A stretch of 23,147 nucleotides of DNA from Flavobacteriales bacterium (lineage in GTDB: Bacteria > Bacteroidota > Bacteroidia > Flavobacteriales_D > Crocinitomicaceae), in the NCBI GenBank assembly GCA_018665005.1, contig JABJEE010000026.1, positions 1-23,147 of the forward strand. The letters are read 5' to 3'. Position numbers and translations under genes: made by a program. The notes under the pieces were generated by a model. That model searched no databases. It was not told where the DNA came from and saw only the letters and a program-made list of their open reading frames with translations. Shown here piece after piece: positions 8,766 through 16,154 of this stretch. The stretch's first letter is position 1. The number at the start of each line of letters is the position of its first letter.

Positions 8766-9581
8766 ACTGAGGTCGAGACTCTTGACGGAATGCGTTAATG
8801 CCCCAACAGAAATAAAATTCACCCCTGTCTCAGCATACTCAACAATAGTTTCATCGGTTATTCCGCCGGATGCTTCTGTTTCATAATGGTCTGGAACCAT
8901 TTCAAGAGCGCGGACAATTTCTTTTGGAGAAAAATTGTCTAACATGATTCTATCTACTCCCCCCTCCTTTATCACCTCACTCAATTCGTCTGTTGACCGA
9001 ACTTCTATTTCAATTTTCAGCTGTTTTTTCTGATCAAACAGATAGGAATTCGCCTTTCTAATTGCATTTGAAATACCGCCAGCATAATCGACATGGTTGT
9101 CTTTTATCATAATCATGTCGTACAATCCAAATCTATGGTTTCCACCACCACCAATTTCTACTGCTTCTTTTTCAATCAATCGAATCCCTGGAGTAGTCTT
9201 TCGTGTGTCCAACAGAACAGCCTTAGTATGAGAGATTTGATCTACCATTTGGCGTGTTTTTGTTGCAATACCACTCATCCGTTGCATTACATTTAGAACC
9301 AATCTTTCTGTACTCAATATGGATCGAGCAGAGCCATTTAAAGTAAAAGCAATATCGCCTTTCGACACATATTCTCCATCCGTTTTTAAAACATCTATTT
9401 GCAATGAAGGATCGTAAATTTCAAAAATTCTTTTGGCCACTCTAATTCCAGCAAGAACACCGTCTTCCCTTACCTCAAGACGTGCATTCCCTCTTTCGTT
9501 TTCTGCGATACATGAGAGCGAAGTATGGTCACCATCTCTGATATCTTCTTTAAGCGCATTTTCTATAAAATCATCTAACAT
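8748..9581 (-). CDS. nadC: Nicotinate-nucleotide pyrophosphorylase (carboxylating), quinolinate phosphoribosyltransferase
   Basis: The enzyme converts quinolinate and phosphoribosyl diphosphate into nicotinate mononucleotide, CO2 and pyrophosphate, in de novo NAD synthesis in the cytoplasm. The 277-residue protein is full length. Recognised motifs are EDIRDGDHTS at residues 12-21, MSGIAT (102-107), DTRKTTPG (125-132), GGGGNHRFGL (144-153), MIKDNH (158-163), LDNF (214-217), EASGGI (236-241) and ISVGALTHS (257-265); basic residues in the DTRKTTPG and NHR segments bind quinolinate and phosphoribosyl diphosphate in this family. The ATG at 9581 gives the usual family N-terminus, so the start is firm. 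The gene stands alone: it converges on the GGGP synthase gene, overlapping it by 18 bases, and diverges from uvrC. A perfect -7 promoter element lies only five bases upstream of the ATG. Confidence 0.97.
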   Translation of the reverse strand: MLDDFIENALKEDIRDGDHTSLSCIAENERGNARLEVREDGVLAGIRVAKRIFEIYDPSLQIDVLKTDGEYVSKGDIAFTLNGSARSILSTERLVLNVMQRMSGIATKTRQMVDQISHTKAVLLDTRKTTPGIRLIEKEAVEIGGGGNHRFGLYDMIMIKDNHVDYAGGISNAIRKANSYLFDQKKQLKIEIEVRSTDELSEVIKEGGVDRIMLDNFSPKEIVRALEMVPDHYETEASGGITDETIVEYAETGVNFISVGALTHSVKSLDLSLKAQV

Positions 9582-9586
9582 AGATA

Positions 9587-9594
9587 CAAATATA
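9587..9594 (-). promoter_or_regulatory. Bacteroidota -7 promoter element of nadC
   Basis: On the minus strand the sequence reads TATATTTG, a full match to TAnnTTTG, with five bases between it and the nadC ATG. The expected transcription start would fall within a few bases of the start codon, so the mRNA would have no usable leader. The -33 element is poor: only a TTC (18 bases upstream) in place of TTG. Confidence 0.5.
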
Positions 9595-9636
9595 GAGGAA
9601 TGAATAAATTGTGAATATTAGTTCTAATTTTATTGC

Positions 9637-11436
9637 ATGAATTCTTTAAGTGATGAAATCATAAATTCATTAAAAGTACTTCCTTCAAACCCTGGGGTCT
9701 ATCAATTTATTGACTCGAATGGAGAAATTATATATATAGGAAAAGCAAAAAACTTAAAAAACAGAGTGCAATCCTACTTTAGAGGTCAGCATGAGCACTT
9801 CAAAACAAAAGTTCTCGTCAAATCGATACGTAAAATTGACTATCATGTAGTTGATTCAGAAACAGATGCTCTACTATTAGAAAATAATTTAATAAAAACA
9901 CATCAACCGAAATACAATGTATTACTTAAAGATGATAAAACATACCCATGGATTGAGGTAATTAAAGAACCTTTTCCTCGCGTTCAGACTACACGGAACA
10001 AAAGCAATAAAGACTCTTTATATTTTGGGCCATTTCCCAATACTCGAAACATGAATATTATGTTCAAGCTCATTAGTGAATTATTTCATGTAAGAAGTTG
10101 TTCTCTCGATTTAAGTCCTGAAAAAATCAATAACAAGAATTACTCTGTTTGTTTAGAATACCATATTGGAAATTGCAAAGGACCATGCGAAGGATTTCAA
10201 TCCATGGCTGATTATGATGACATGATTGAAAAAATCACCATGCTTCTTGAAGGAAAAACTTCCTCTTTAATCAGGATACTGAAGAACCAAATGAAAACGC
10301 TTTCATCGAATTATGAATTCGAAGAAGCAGAAAAAATAAAAAGAACCATTGATGGCCTCAATCAATACAGAACAAAATCAATAATAGTTTCTGAAGTTCA
10401 TGACTTAGATGTATTGACTGTAGAGGATATTGATGATGTCTTCTATTTTAACTACATGTTAATTAAGGGAGGCGCAATAATGAATGTCTACAATCAAAAG
10501 ATTGCTAAAAAACTCAATGAAGACGCTCAAGACTTTGTTGTTTTAAATACTTCTATTTTAAAAGAAAAGTTTGGGTCAAATAACAAGATAGTAGTTTCCA
10601 ATATCAATATAAAATCATCATTTCGGGACTTTGATTTTATTACACCTCAAAAAGGTGATAAAAAAACATTGCTCGATCTTTCCTTGAATAATATCAAGCA
10701 CTACATAAATAATGAAAAGAAAAAATCGATTCTTTTCAAAACCAAAAATCATCAATCTAGAATTCTTGAGACCATAAAAAAAGATTTTAAGCTGAATAAA
10801 ACGCCTTACCACATGGAGTGCTTTGACAATTCAAATCTTCAAGGAACCAATGCCGTATCGGCATGTGTGGTTTTTAAAAATGGGAAGCCTTCGAAAAAAG
10901 ACTATCGACATTTTAATGTAAAAACAGTCAGTGGGCCAGATGACTTTGAAACCATGAAAGAAGTTGTTTTTCGCAGGTACAAAAGACTGCTTTCTGAAAA
11001 CAAGAAGCTCCCCGAACTTATCATCATCGATGGTGGCAAAGGGCAGCTTAGTTCGTCGCTTGAAGCACTTGAAGCACTAAACCTTACCGGAAAAATAGCG
11101 ATTGTTGGCATTGCCAAAAGATTAGAGGAGATTTTTTTTCCAGGAGACAAACACCCACTATACTTAGATAAACGAAGTGAAAGTTTAAAAGTGATTCAAC
11201 ACATGCGAAATGAAGCTCATCGATTTAGTATTACGCACCACAGGAACAAGAGGAGTAAAAACGCATTACATTCCTCCCTTGAGGATATTGAAGGAATTGG
11301 AACTAAAACCAAAGAGGTCTTATATAAAACCTTCAAAACCATGGAGGGAATTAGAGAAGCTAAAATGAGCGAACTTACAGAAGCAATAGGTCCTTCAAAA
11401 GCTCAACTAATCATCAATCATTTTACTGCTTCCTAG
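9637..11436 (+). CDS. uvrC: UvrABC excinuclease subunit C
   Basis: UvrC makes the two incisions around a DNA lesion in nucleotide excision repair after UvrA and UvrB have located it. The 599-residue protein has the full domain order. A GIY-YIG nuclease lies at about 15-95 (GVY at 20-22, YIG at 33-35, with R43 and E82 as likely catalytic residues). A cysteine cluster C155, C172, C180, C184 (C-x16-C-x7-C-x3-C) matches the spacing class proposed to hold an iron-sulfur cluster in UvrC. The UVR helical hairpin for UvrB contact is at about 210-243. The RNase H-like nuclease at about 390-535 has FDNSN with D397, GPDDFE (433-438), IIDGGKGQ with D465, and NEAHRF with H528. Tandem helix-hairpin-helix motifs follow at 545-597. 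No internal damage is seen. The stop TAG shares a CTAG with the stop of the convergent metalloprotease gene. Confidence 0.97.
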   Translation: MNSLSDEIINSLKVLPSNPGVYQFIDSNGEIIYIGKAKNLKNRVQSYFRGQHEHFKTKVLVKSIRKIDYHVVDSETDALLLENNLIKTHQPKYNVLLKDDKTYPWIEVIKEPFPRVQTTRNKSNKDSLYFGPFPNTRNMNIMFKLISELFHVRSCSLDLSPEKINNKNYSVCLEYHIGNCKGPCEGFQSMADYDDMIEKITMLLEGKTSSLIRILKNQMKTLSSNYEFEEAEKIKRTIDGLNQYRTKSIIVSEVHDLDVLTVEDIDDVFYFNYMLIKGGAIMNVYNQKIAKKLNEDAQDFVVLNTSILKEKFGSNNKIVVSNINIKSSFRDFDFITPQKGDKKTLLDLSLNNIKHYINNEKKKSILFKTKNHQSRILETIKKDFKLNKTPYHMECFDNSNLQGTNAVSACVVFKNGKPSKKDYRHFNVKTVSGPDDFETMKEVVFRRYKRLLSENKKLPELIIIDGGKGQLSSSLEALEALNLTGKIAIVGIAKRLEEIFFPGDKHPLYLDKRSESLKVIQHMRNEAHRFSITHHRNKRSKNALHSSLEDIEGIGTKTKEVLYKTFKTMEGIREAKMSELTEAIGPSKAQLIINHFTAS

Positions 11437-13613
11437 AGCTTGTAAAATGGCATAGAGGAAGCCGAGGTTTCTCCACTAAGCTTTATGGTGTAAGACCCTT
11501 GAGACAGACCTTTCGTGTCTAATATCAAGTTGTTATTCCCTTCATTTGCATAGATCATAATCGTCTTAATGAGTTTGCCCCTAACATCAATAATTTGTGC
11601 ATGCATCTTTTGAGCGTTCTTAAGGTCAAAGACAACAGAAACATCAGAATCCGATGGATTTGGATACAGATTCATATTGAGGTCTTCACGTATTTCATTC
11701 AAACCAACTATAATATCATCGGATGGACTCCCTTCGTACAAGTTGATGTCATCAAGGTAAAAATTATTGCCTCCTTCACCCTCAAATTTAAAACGCATTC
11801 TAAAATTCTCTACGAAATAATCTGAAAAAACATTACCCATGTGAATTGTCGTCCAGTCTTGTTGAGAACTCGGCTCCCAAAAAGAGGTCGAAACTTCACT
11901 AGAAAGAGAATTTCCTCCTAATGTTTTCCTTTGCGCCCAATTCTCACCACAATCTTTTGAAATAAACACTTTTAAGAATTCGTAGTTAGAAGATGATCGT
12001 TTGCGATATGCATATCTAAAACTCAAGGTAACTTGTCCCGTCTCGGGAACACTAGAAATATCTATTGGTGCTGAAATTAACTCATCAACATTTGATGGTT
12101 GCTGACCATAATTCAACAGCTTGACACATTTATTTCCGGTGTGTCCGAATGCTGTTTGCATACTAAATGCATTATTATTATTGAGATTTATCACTTCCCA
12201 GTTGGTCAAGTTATCAAGCGTTGTATATGACTCAAAACCTTCCCAAAAAGGCAGAACTGCTGCCGCCGGTAGAACGCGAATGTAATTGTTTTTGGTTTCA
12301 ACATCCGATGAAGCACCATCAGAGGAATTTAACTTAATTGTATATAAGCCTTCATTATTAAACATGATGCTTGGGTTTTGAGAATTGGCATCCGTCCCAT
12401 TGGTATAAGACCAGCCTGTGGATGGTGTTATGGTCCAAAGCCAACTCGAAACGGCATTAAAGGAGTCATCTGTAAATAAAACTTCATTTCCAGCACAGAT
12501 AGTAGTCCTATCCGCATCAAATTCTGCTTCACATAAAACCAATACTCCTGTCGCTCCCGTAGCATTTAAATTACTTGTTTTCCACAAGTTAGATCTGCCC
12601 GTACTTGAAACTTGAAGAGCCGCCCTCATTCTTGCAACTTGACCAGCCGTAAACATTTTAGAACAATAAGAGTAATCCATGTAATTTTCGACATTATCGC
12701 GTATATCAAAACCCCAATAAGCATTATCTCCATTACAAGAGTTAGAATTCACATTACAAGAGGTTACACCGATACATTCGGGAGTATCCTGAACATCATC
12801 ATCAGAATTACAATTACTCGGTAAATTAGGATTGTTAGTACCACCCCAAGGATGAGACAAATTCAACCAGTGTCCAGCTTCATGGGTTAATGTACGACTC
12901 GCCCCTATGCTACCCGTTCCGATTGAACCCACATAATTGTGTAGGACCCAAATACCGTTAGTCATGCTGTTGGCATTCCAAGTACCAGGATTGTAAGTAT
13001 AACCTGCCGCTCCTCCAATTTCACCACAAACAAAAATATTTAGATATTTATTTCCTGCCCAAGATTGATTGTAAACATCGTTTCCTTGAATTATTGCACC
13101 GACCTGACTTCCTCCGTCATCTCCTTGATAGCTCATTGGAGAATTCGTTCTCGTGATTCCTTTAAAACAGTTTCCATTAGGGGCTTTTGTTGCAAGAACA
13201 AATTCAATTTCAGCATCGGAAGGGAAATCGATAAAGTCTGGATGCACATTCGCAGTGTCTGCATTTTGCTTTCTGTAGTCCCTGTTCAAAATGGACATCG
13301 CATCATAAATTTGTTCATCTGAAATATTTTCTAAACCTTCGCTGTGCAGGACATGAAAAACAACTGGAATTTTATAAATCGTACCTTTTTGAATAGGTTC
13401 TTTTAGCCTTTGCTGAAACTCTATTTCACCCGGCTTATTCATTTCTATGAAGTCCTGATTCTTTCTAAGTTTAGCCATTTTAACATGTTGGTGACAATAT
13501 TCAATATTTTCTCCATCACGAGCGTTGGTAGGGTCGAATTTTTTGGTGTTTTGGGCGATACTGTGTAATGAAGAAATTAGGAATGAACACAGTAATAAAA
13601 ATGATATTTTCAT
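11433..13613 (-). CDS. Secreted M43-type zinc metalloprotease with PKD-like domain and T9SS sorting tail
   Basis: The 726-residue protein begins with a signal peptide (1-21, ending SIAQ). The protease domain spans about 75-345; HEAGHWLNLSH at 244-254 is the metzincin HExxHxxGxxH-type zinc site, with Leu and Asn-Leu-Ser filling the middle positions as in the pappalysin/cytophagalysin family (MEROPS M43), and NYMDYS around M312 is the Met-turn. Six cysteines between 268 and 317 probably form disulfides. Residues about 360-448 resemble a PKD domain (CAGNEVLFTDDS, then the strand EGLYTIKLNSSDGAS). Residues about 455-628 form a second beta-sandwich beginning WEGFES, similar to MAM-like or carbohydrate-binding modules. 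The end (about 647-726: LYPNPSDSDV, IIDVRGKLIKT, LSQGSYTIKL) is a type A T9SS sorting domain, removed after passage through the outer membrane. Probable role: extracellular protein degradation. It overlaps uvrC by four bases at the 3' ends. Confidence 0.95.
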   Translation of the reverse strand: MKISFLLLCSFLISSLHSIAQNTKKFDPTNARDGENIEYCHQHVKMAKLRKNQDFIEMNKPGEIEFQQRLKEPIQKGTIYKIPVVFHVLHSEGLENISDEQIYDAMSILNRDYRKQNADTANVHPDFIDFPSDAEIEFVLATKAPNGNCFKGITRTNSPMSYQGDDGGSQVGAIIQGNDVYNQSWAGNKYLNIFVCGEIGGAAGYTYNPGTWNANSMTNGIWVLHNYVGSIGTGSIGASRTLTHEAGHWLNLSHPWGGTNNPNLPSNCNSDDDVQDTPECIGVTSCNVNSNSCNGDNAYWGFDIRDNVENYMDYSYCSKMFTAGQVARMRAALQVSSTGRSNLWKTSNLNATGATGVLVLCEAEFDADRTTICAGNEVLFTDDSFNAVSSWLWTITPSTGWSYTNGTDANSQNPSIMFNNEGLYTIKLNSSDGASSDVETKNNYIRVLPAAAVLPFWEGFESYTTLDNLTNWEVINLNNNNAFSMQTAFGHTGNKCVKLLNYGQQPSNVDELISAPIDISSVPETGQVTLSFRYAYRKRSSSNYEFLKVFISKDCGENWAQRKTLGGNSLSSEVSTSFWEPSSQQDWTTIHMGNVFSDYFVENFRMRFKFEGEGGNNFYLDDINLYEGSPSDDIIVGLNEIREDLNMNLYPNPSDSDVSVVFDLKNAQKMHAQIIDVRGKLIKTIMIYANEGNNNLILDTKGLSQGSYTIKLSGETSASSMPFYKL

Positions 13614-13721
13614 GTATTTAGTTTTCTTTTAAACGTTTTTTTTTGGTAAAGGTTTGCTAAAATAAACAATAATAGTTTTCAAAAAAATAAATAAGGGTAT
13701 TCCTTACTGCTGAAAAAAAAT

Positions 13722-13744
13722 CGCAATACTGATTGATTATTGCG
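13722..13744. repeat. Inverted repeat CGCAATA-N9-TATTGCG in a divergent promoter region
   Basis: Two perfect 7-base arms (13722-13728 and 13738-13744) flank a 9-base centre. The repeat lies between the divergently transcribed metalloprotease and acyl-CoA thioesterase genes, ending 28 bases upstream of the thioesterase -7 box, which places it just before or over its -33 region. It has no following T-tract as a terminator would. A regulator-binding site is the natural reading, but no regulator gene is next to it and chance occurrence is possible. Confidence 0.35.
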
Positions 13745-13772
13745 TATTTCTTATTAAAATTCCACAAATAGT

Positions 13773-13780
13773 TACATTTG
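13773..13780 (+). promoter_or_regulatory. Bacteroidota -7 promoter element of the thioesterase operon
   Basis: TACATTTG is a full match to TAnnTTTG. It ends three bases before the ATG at 13784, so transcription should begin at or next to the start codon. A weak -33 counterpart is TTTC at 13747-13750 with a 22-base spacer. This box also decides the gene start: the upstream in-frame TTG at 13778-13780 is part of the promoter element, not a start codon. Confidence 0.5.
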
Positions 13781-13783
13781 TGT

Positions 13784-14302
13784 ATGAAATCAAGAAAAGC
13801 AATTGATACGCTTTCAATAGCGACAAAATTAGTACTCCCAAATGACACCAACACCATTGGTAATTTGTTTGGAGGCGAGCTCCTCGCCTGGATGGATGTT
13901 ATAGCCAGCGTATCTGCTCACAGGCACTGCAGAAGAGTTGTTGTTACGGCCTCAGTAAATCATGTTTCATTTAAAAAACCCATAAAAGAGGCTTCCATAG
14001 TTACCTTGGAAGCAAAAGTTTCTAGGTCTTTTTATTCGTCAATGGAGATTATTATCGATGTATATGTAGAAGATCGAGTCACTGGAGAAAAAGTAAAATG
14101 TAATGATGCCATATATACTTTTGTGGCGGTTGATCAAAATGGAGGCCCTATTCAGGTCCCTGAACTTTTACCAGAAACCAAGGAGGAGAAAGAGCGATTT
14201 GAGGCAGCTTTGAGAAGAAAGCAATTGAGTTTGATTTTAGCGGGAAAGTTAAAACCCAATGAAGCCTCTGAGCTTAAAAAACTATTTTTAGAAAATGAAT
14301 AA
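13784..14302 (+). CDS. Hotdog-fold acyl-CoA thioesterase (YciA/ACOT-like)
   Basis: This family hydrolyses acyl-CoA to free fatty acid and CoA in the cytoplasm. The 172-residue product contains the family signature DTNTIGNLFGGELLAWMD (21-38), with N23 and D38 at the positions of the catalytic Asn and Asp, and a second conserved strand set VVVTASVNHVSFKKP (52-66). The C-terminal part (about 128-172) is a charged helical tail also common in Bacteroidota homologues. I use the ATG at 13784; the in-frame TTG two codons earlier belongs to the promoter box. The DUF962 gene follows after five bases and the hydrolase gene after that with a one-base overlap, so this is the first gene of a three-gene unit. 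Chain-length preference cannot be told. Confidence 0.93.
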   Translation: MKSRKAIDTLSIATKLVLPNDTNTIGNLFGGELLAWMDVIASVSAHRHCRRVVVTASVNHVSFKKPIKEASIVTLEAKVSRSFYSSMEIIIDVYVEDRVTGEKVKCNDAIYTFVAVDQNGGPIQVPELLPETKEEKERFEAALRRKQLSLILAGKLKPNEASELKKLFLENE

Positions 14303-14307
14303 TCATT

Positions 14308-14775
14308 ATGAGTAAATTTCAAAACCTTATAGATGCCTATGGTGTTAGCCATAAAAACAAAACAAACAAGTTAATTCACTGGGTTTGTGTTCCTGCTATC
14401 TTCTTTAGTATTGTAGGTCTCGTATCCGTAATTCCTTTTCCATGGGAAGCAGAAATCATAGATAATATTAGTTTAAATTGGTCATTTTTCGCCCTTGGGT
14501 TAGTGTTGTTGTATTATCTCTCTCTTTCCATTTCAATTTCTATTGGAATGACTATGTTTTCTTTAGTTTGCATATACCTCTGTGGCCGGCTCAATACTTT
14601 TGAATCTCCTCTTTTGATTTATTTGAGCGTTTTTGCAATCAGTTGGGTCTTTCAATTCATTGGACATCATATTGAAGGTAAAAAACCTTCATTTCTTCAA
14701 GACATTCAATTTTTATTGATCGGACCTGCTTGGCTTATGCACTTCATATTTAAAAAACTTAATATACCCTATTAA
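14308..14775 (+). CDS. Mpo1-like (DUF962) integral membrane protein
   Basis: The 155-residue protein has about four hydrophobic segments (roughly 26-45, 57-75, 77-93 and 101-119). The family signature is present: H15-x-N17-x2-N20-x3-H24 followed by VPA (28-30), GHHIEGKKP (119-127) and a final FLLIGPAWLM (135-144). Yeast Mpo1 of this family is an iron-dependent dioxygenase that shortens 2-hydroxy fatty acids by one carbon during breakdown of the sphingoid base phytosphingosine; the conserved His residues are the likely metal ligands. Many Bacteroidota make sphingolipids and 2-hydroxy fatty acids, so a related role is plausible but is an inference. It sits between a thioesterase and a hydrolase gene, sharing one base with the latter (TAATG). 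Confidence 0.9.
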   Translation: MSKFQNLIDAYGVSHKNKTNKLIHWVCVPAIFFSIVGLVSVIPFPWEAEIIDNISLNWSFFALGLVLLYYLSLSISISIGMTMFSLVCIYLCGRLNTFESPLLIYLSVFAISWVFQFIGHHIEGKKPSFLQDIQFLLIGPAWLMHFIFKKLNIPY

Positions 14776-16154
14776 TGAGACTTCTATTCATCTTTCTATG
14801 CATAGGCTTCTTATCTTTTTCTCAATCCCCCTATGGAGATTGGTATGCGACATTAAAGACCGCAGATCTTCCTTTGGTTTTCCACATAAAAGAAGTTGGT
14901 AAAAAAACGATTATAACCGTTGATTCTCCCAAGCAAGAAGCATACGATATGCCTGCAGAAATTGTGATTTCAGGTAAGCATTCGCTTAAAGTTGAAATGA
15001 AAATGATTGGCGTTACATATGATGGCATCTATTATGTTGATTCGATATCTGGAACCTTTAAACAAGGGCCTCTCCTGGAGAAAATGACCTTTTACAAAAA
15101 AAAAATTGAACCCGATCGAGCACATCGACCTCAAAACCCCAAAGCCCCGTATACATATCTTCAGGAGGAAATTAAGTTTAAAAACTTAAAAGATTCTTTT
15201 TACCTAGCAGGAACCTATACCCATCCAGAAAACACAACCAAGATTCCAGGCATTGTATTAGTTAGTGGAAGTGGACCTCAAAATCGAGACGAAGAAATGA
15301 TGGGACATCGACCATTTTGGGTTCTCGCCGATTATTTGACCAATTTAGGCTACGGAGTTCTTCGCTATGATGACCGCGGCACTTATAATTCTGAAGGAGA
15401 TTTCAGCTCCGCAACTACACTTGACTTTGCAACAGATGCAGCATCAGCAGTTTTTTATTTAAAGAATCGCCCTGAAGTGGATTCAACTAAAATTGTGGTT
15501 ATTGGGCATAGTGAGGGAGGACTCATCGCAAATATTTTAGGAGCGCAAATCCCCGATCTTGCTGGAATCGTATCTCTTGCCGGAACCTCAATCAGAGGTG
15601 ATTCAATATTGAAGATTCAAACAAGATTAATGGCCGAAAGCATCGGAGAAAAGGGTGCTCAATTGGAATTAACAAATGCCTTTAATGACGCCGTTTGGAA
15701 TGCTGTTATAAACTCAAAAAGTATGGAAGACCTTGAAAGAGAATTAAAAGCTATTTCAAAAGTTTTCGTGAAAAAATTCAGGAAGAAAAAATTTATTAAA
15801 AAAAGTGAAGAAGCTAAGGTTATTCAATCTGTCAAAATGTCAATTCTCAACCCTTGGATGTATGAATTTATTAGGTATTCACCAAGTGAGGATATTAAAA
15901 ATATAAAGTGTAACGTTCTCGTTATTATTGGATCAAAAGATATTCAGGTAACGAGTAAGGAAAATATTGAAGGCTACAATAAGCTCTTGCCCAAAAACCG
16001 CAAATTGCATACCATTAAGGAGTTAAAAGGACTAAACCATTTATTTCAAAAGTGCAGCACTTGTACAGTAAGTGAATATGGTCAACTTGAAGAAACCTTT
16101 TCAATGGACGCGATGGAAGAAATTCGTGACTTTCTTCAAGAAATATGGAAATAA
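14775..16154 (+). CDS. Exported alpha/beta-fold serine hydrolase
   Basis: The 459-residue protein starts with a signal peptide (1-17, MRLLFIFLCIGFLSFSQ). Residues about 20-110 are a beta-rich domain found before the hydrolase in Bacteroidota proteins of this kind. The alpha/beta hydrolase occupies about 125-459: VSGSGPQNRDEE (163-174) supplies the oxyanion region, GHSEGG (244-249) holds the nucleophile S246, GSKDIQV (386-392) the acid D389, and GLNHLFQ (419-425) the base H422. A Lys-rich insertion at about 329-344 lies in the cap region. A CSTC pair (427-430) close to the active His is notable and could form a disulfide in the periplasm. Substrate is unknown; esterase or peptidase activity are both possible. 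The start ATG overlaps the DUF962 stop, and its TAA directly abuts the TAA of the convergent glycosyltransferase gene. Confidence 0.9.
   Translation: MRLLFIFLCIGFLSFSQSPYGDWYATLKTADLPLVFHIKEVGKKTIITVDSPKQEAYDMPAEIVISGKHSLKVEMKMIGVTYDGIYYVDSISGTFKQGPLLEKMTFYKKKIEPDRAHRPQNPKAPYTYLQEEIKFKNLKDSFYLAGTYTHPENTTKIPGIVLVSGSGPQNRDEEMMGHRPFWVLADYLTNLGYGVLRYDDRGTYNSEGDFSSATTLDFATDAASAVFYLKNRPEVDSTKIVVIGHSEGGLIANILGAQIPDLAGIVSLAGTSIRGDSILKIQTRLMAESIGEKGAQLELTNAFNDAVWNAVINSKSMEDLERELKAISKVFVKKFRKKKFIKKSEEAKVIQSVKMSILNPWMYEFIRYSPSEDIKNIKCNVLVIIGSKDIQVTSKENIEGYNKLLPKNRKLHTIKELKGLNHLFQKCSTCTVSEYGQLEETFSMDAMEEIRDFLQEIWK

Noticed and set aside
11428..11462. Inverted repeat GCTTCCT ... AGGAAGC with a 21-base loop at the uvrC/metalloprotease junction, considered as a two-way terminator.
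   Set aside because: The loop is long, there is no T-tract on either side, and both arms lie in coding sequence.
13778..13780. TTG as the start codon of the thioesterase.
   Set aside because: The TTG is the end of the TACATTTG promoter box, and the ATG two codons later gives the normal family N-terminus.
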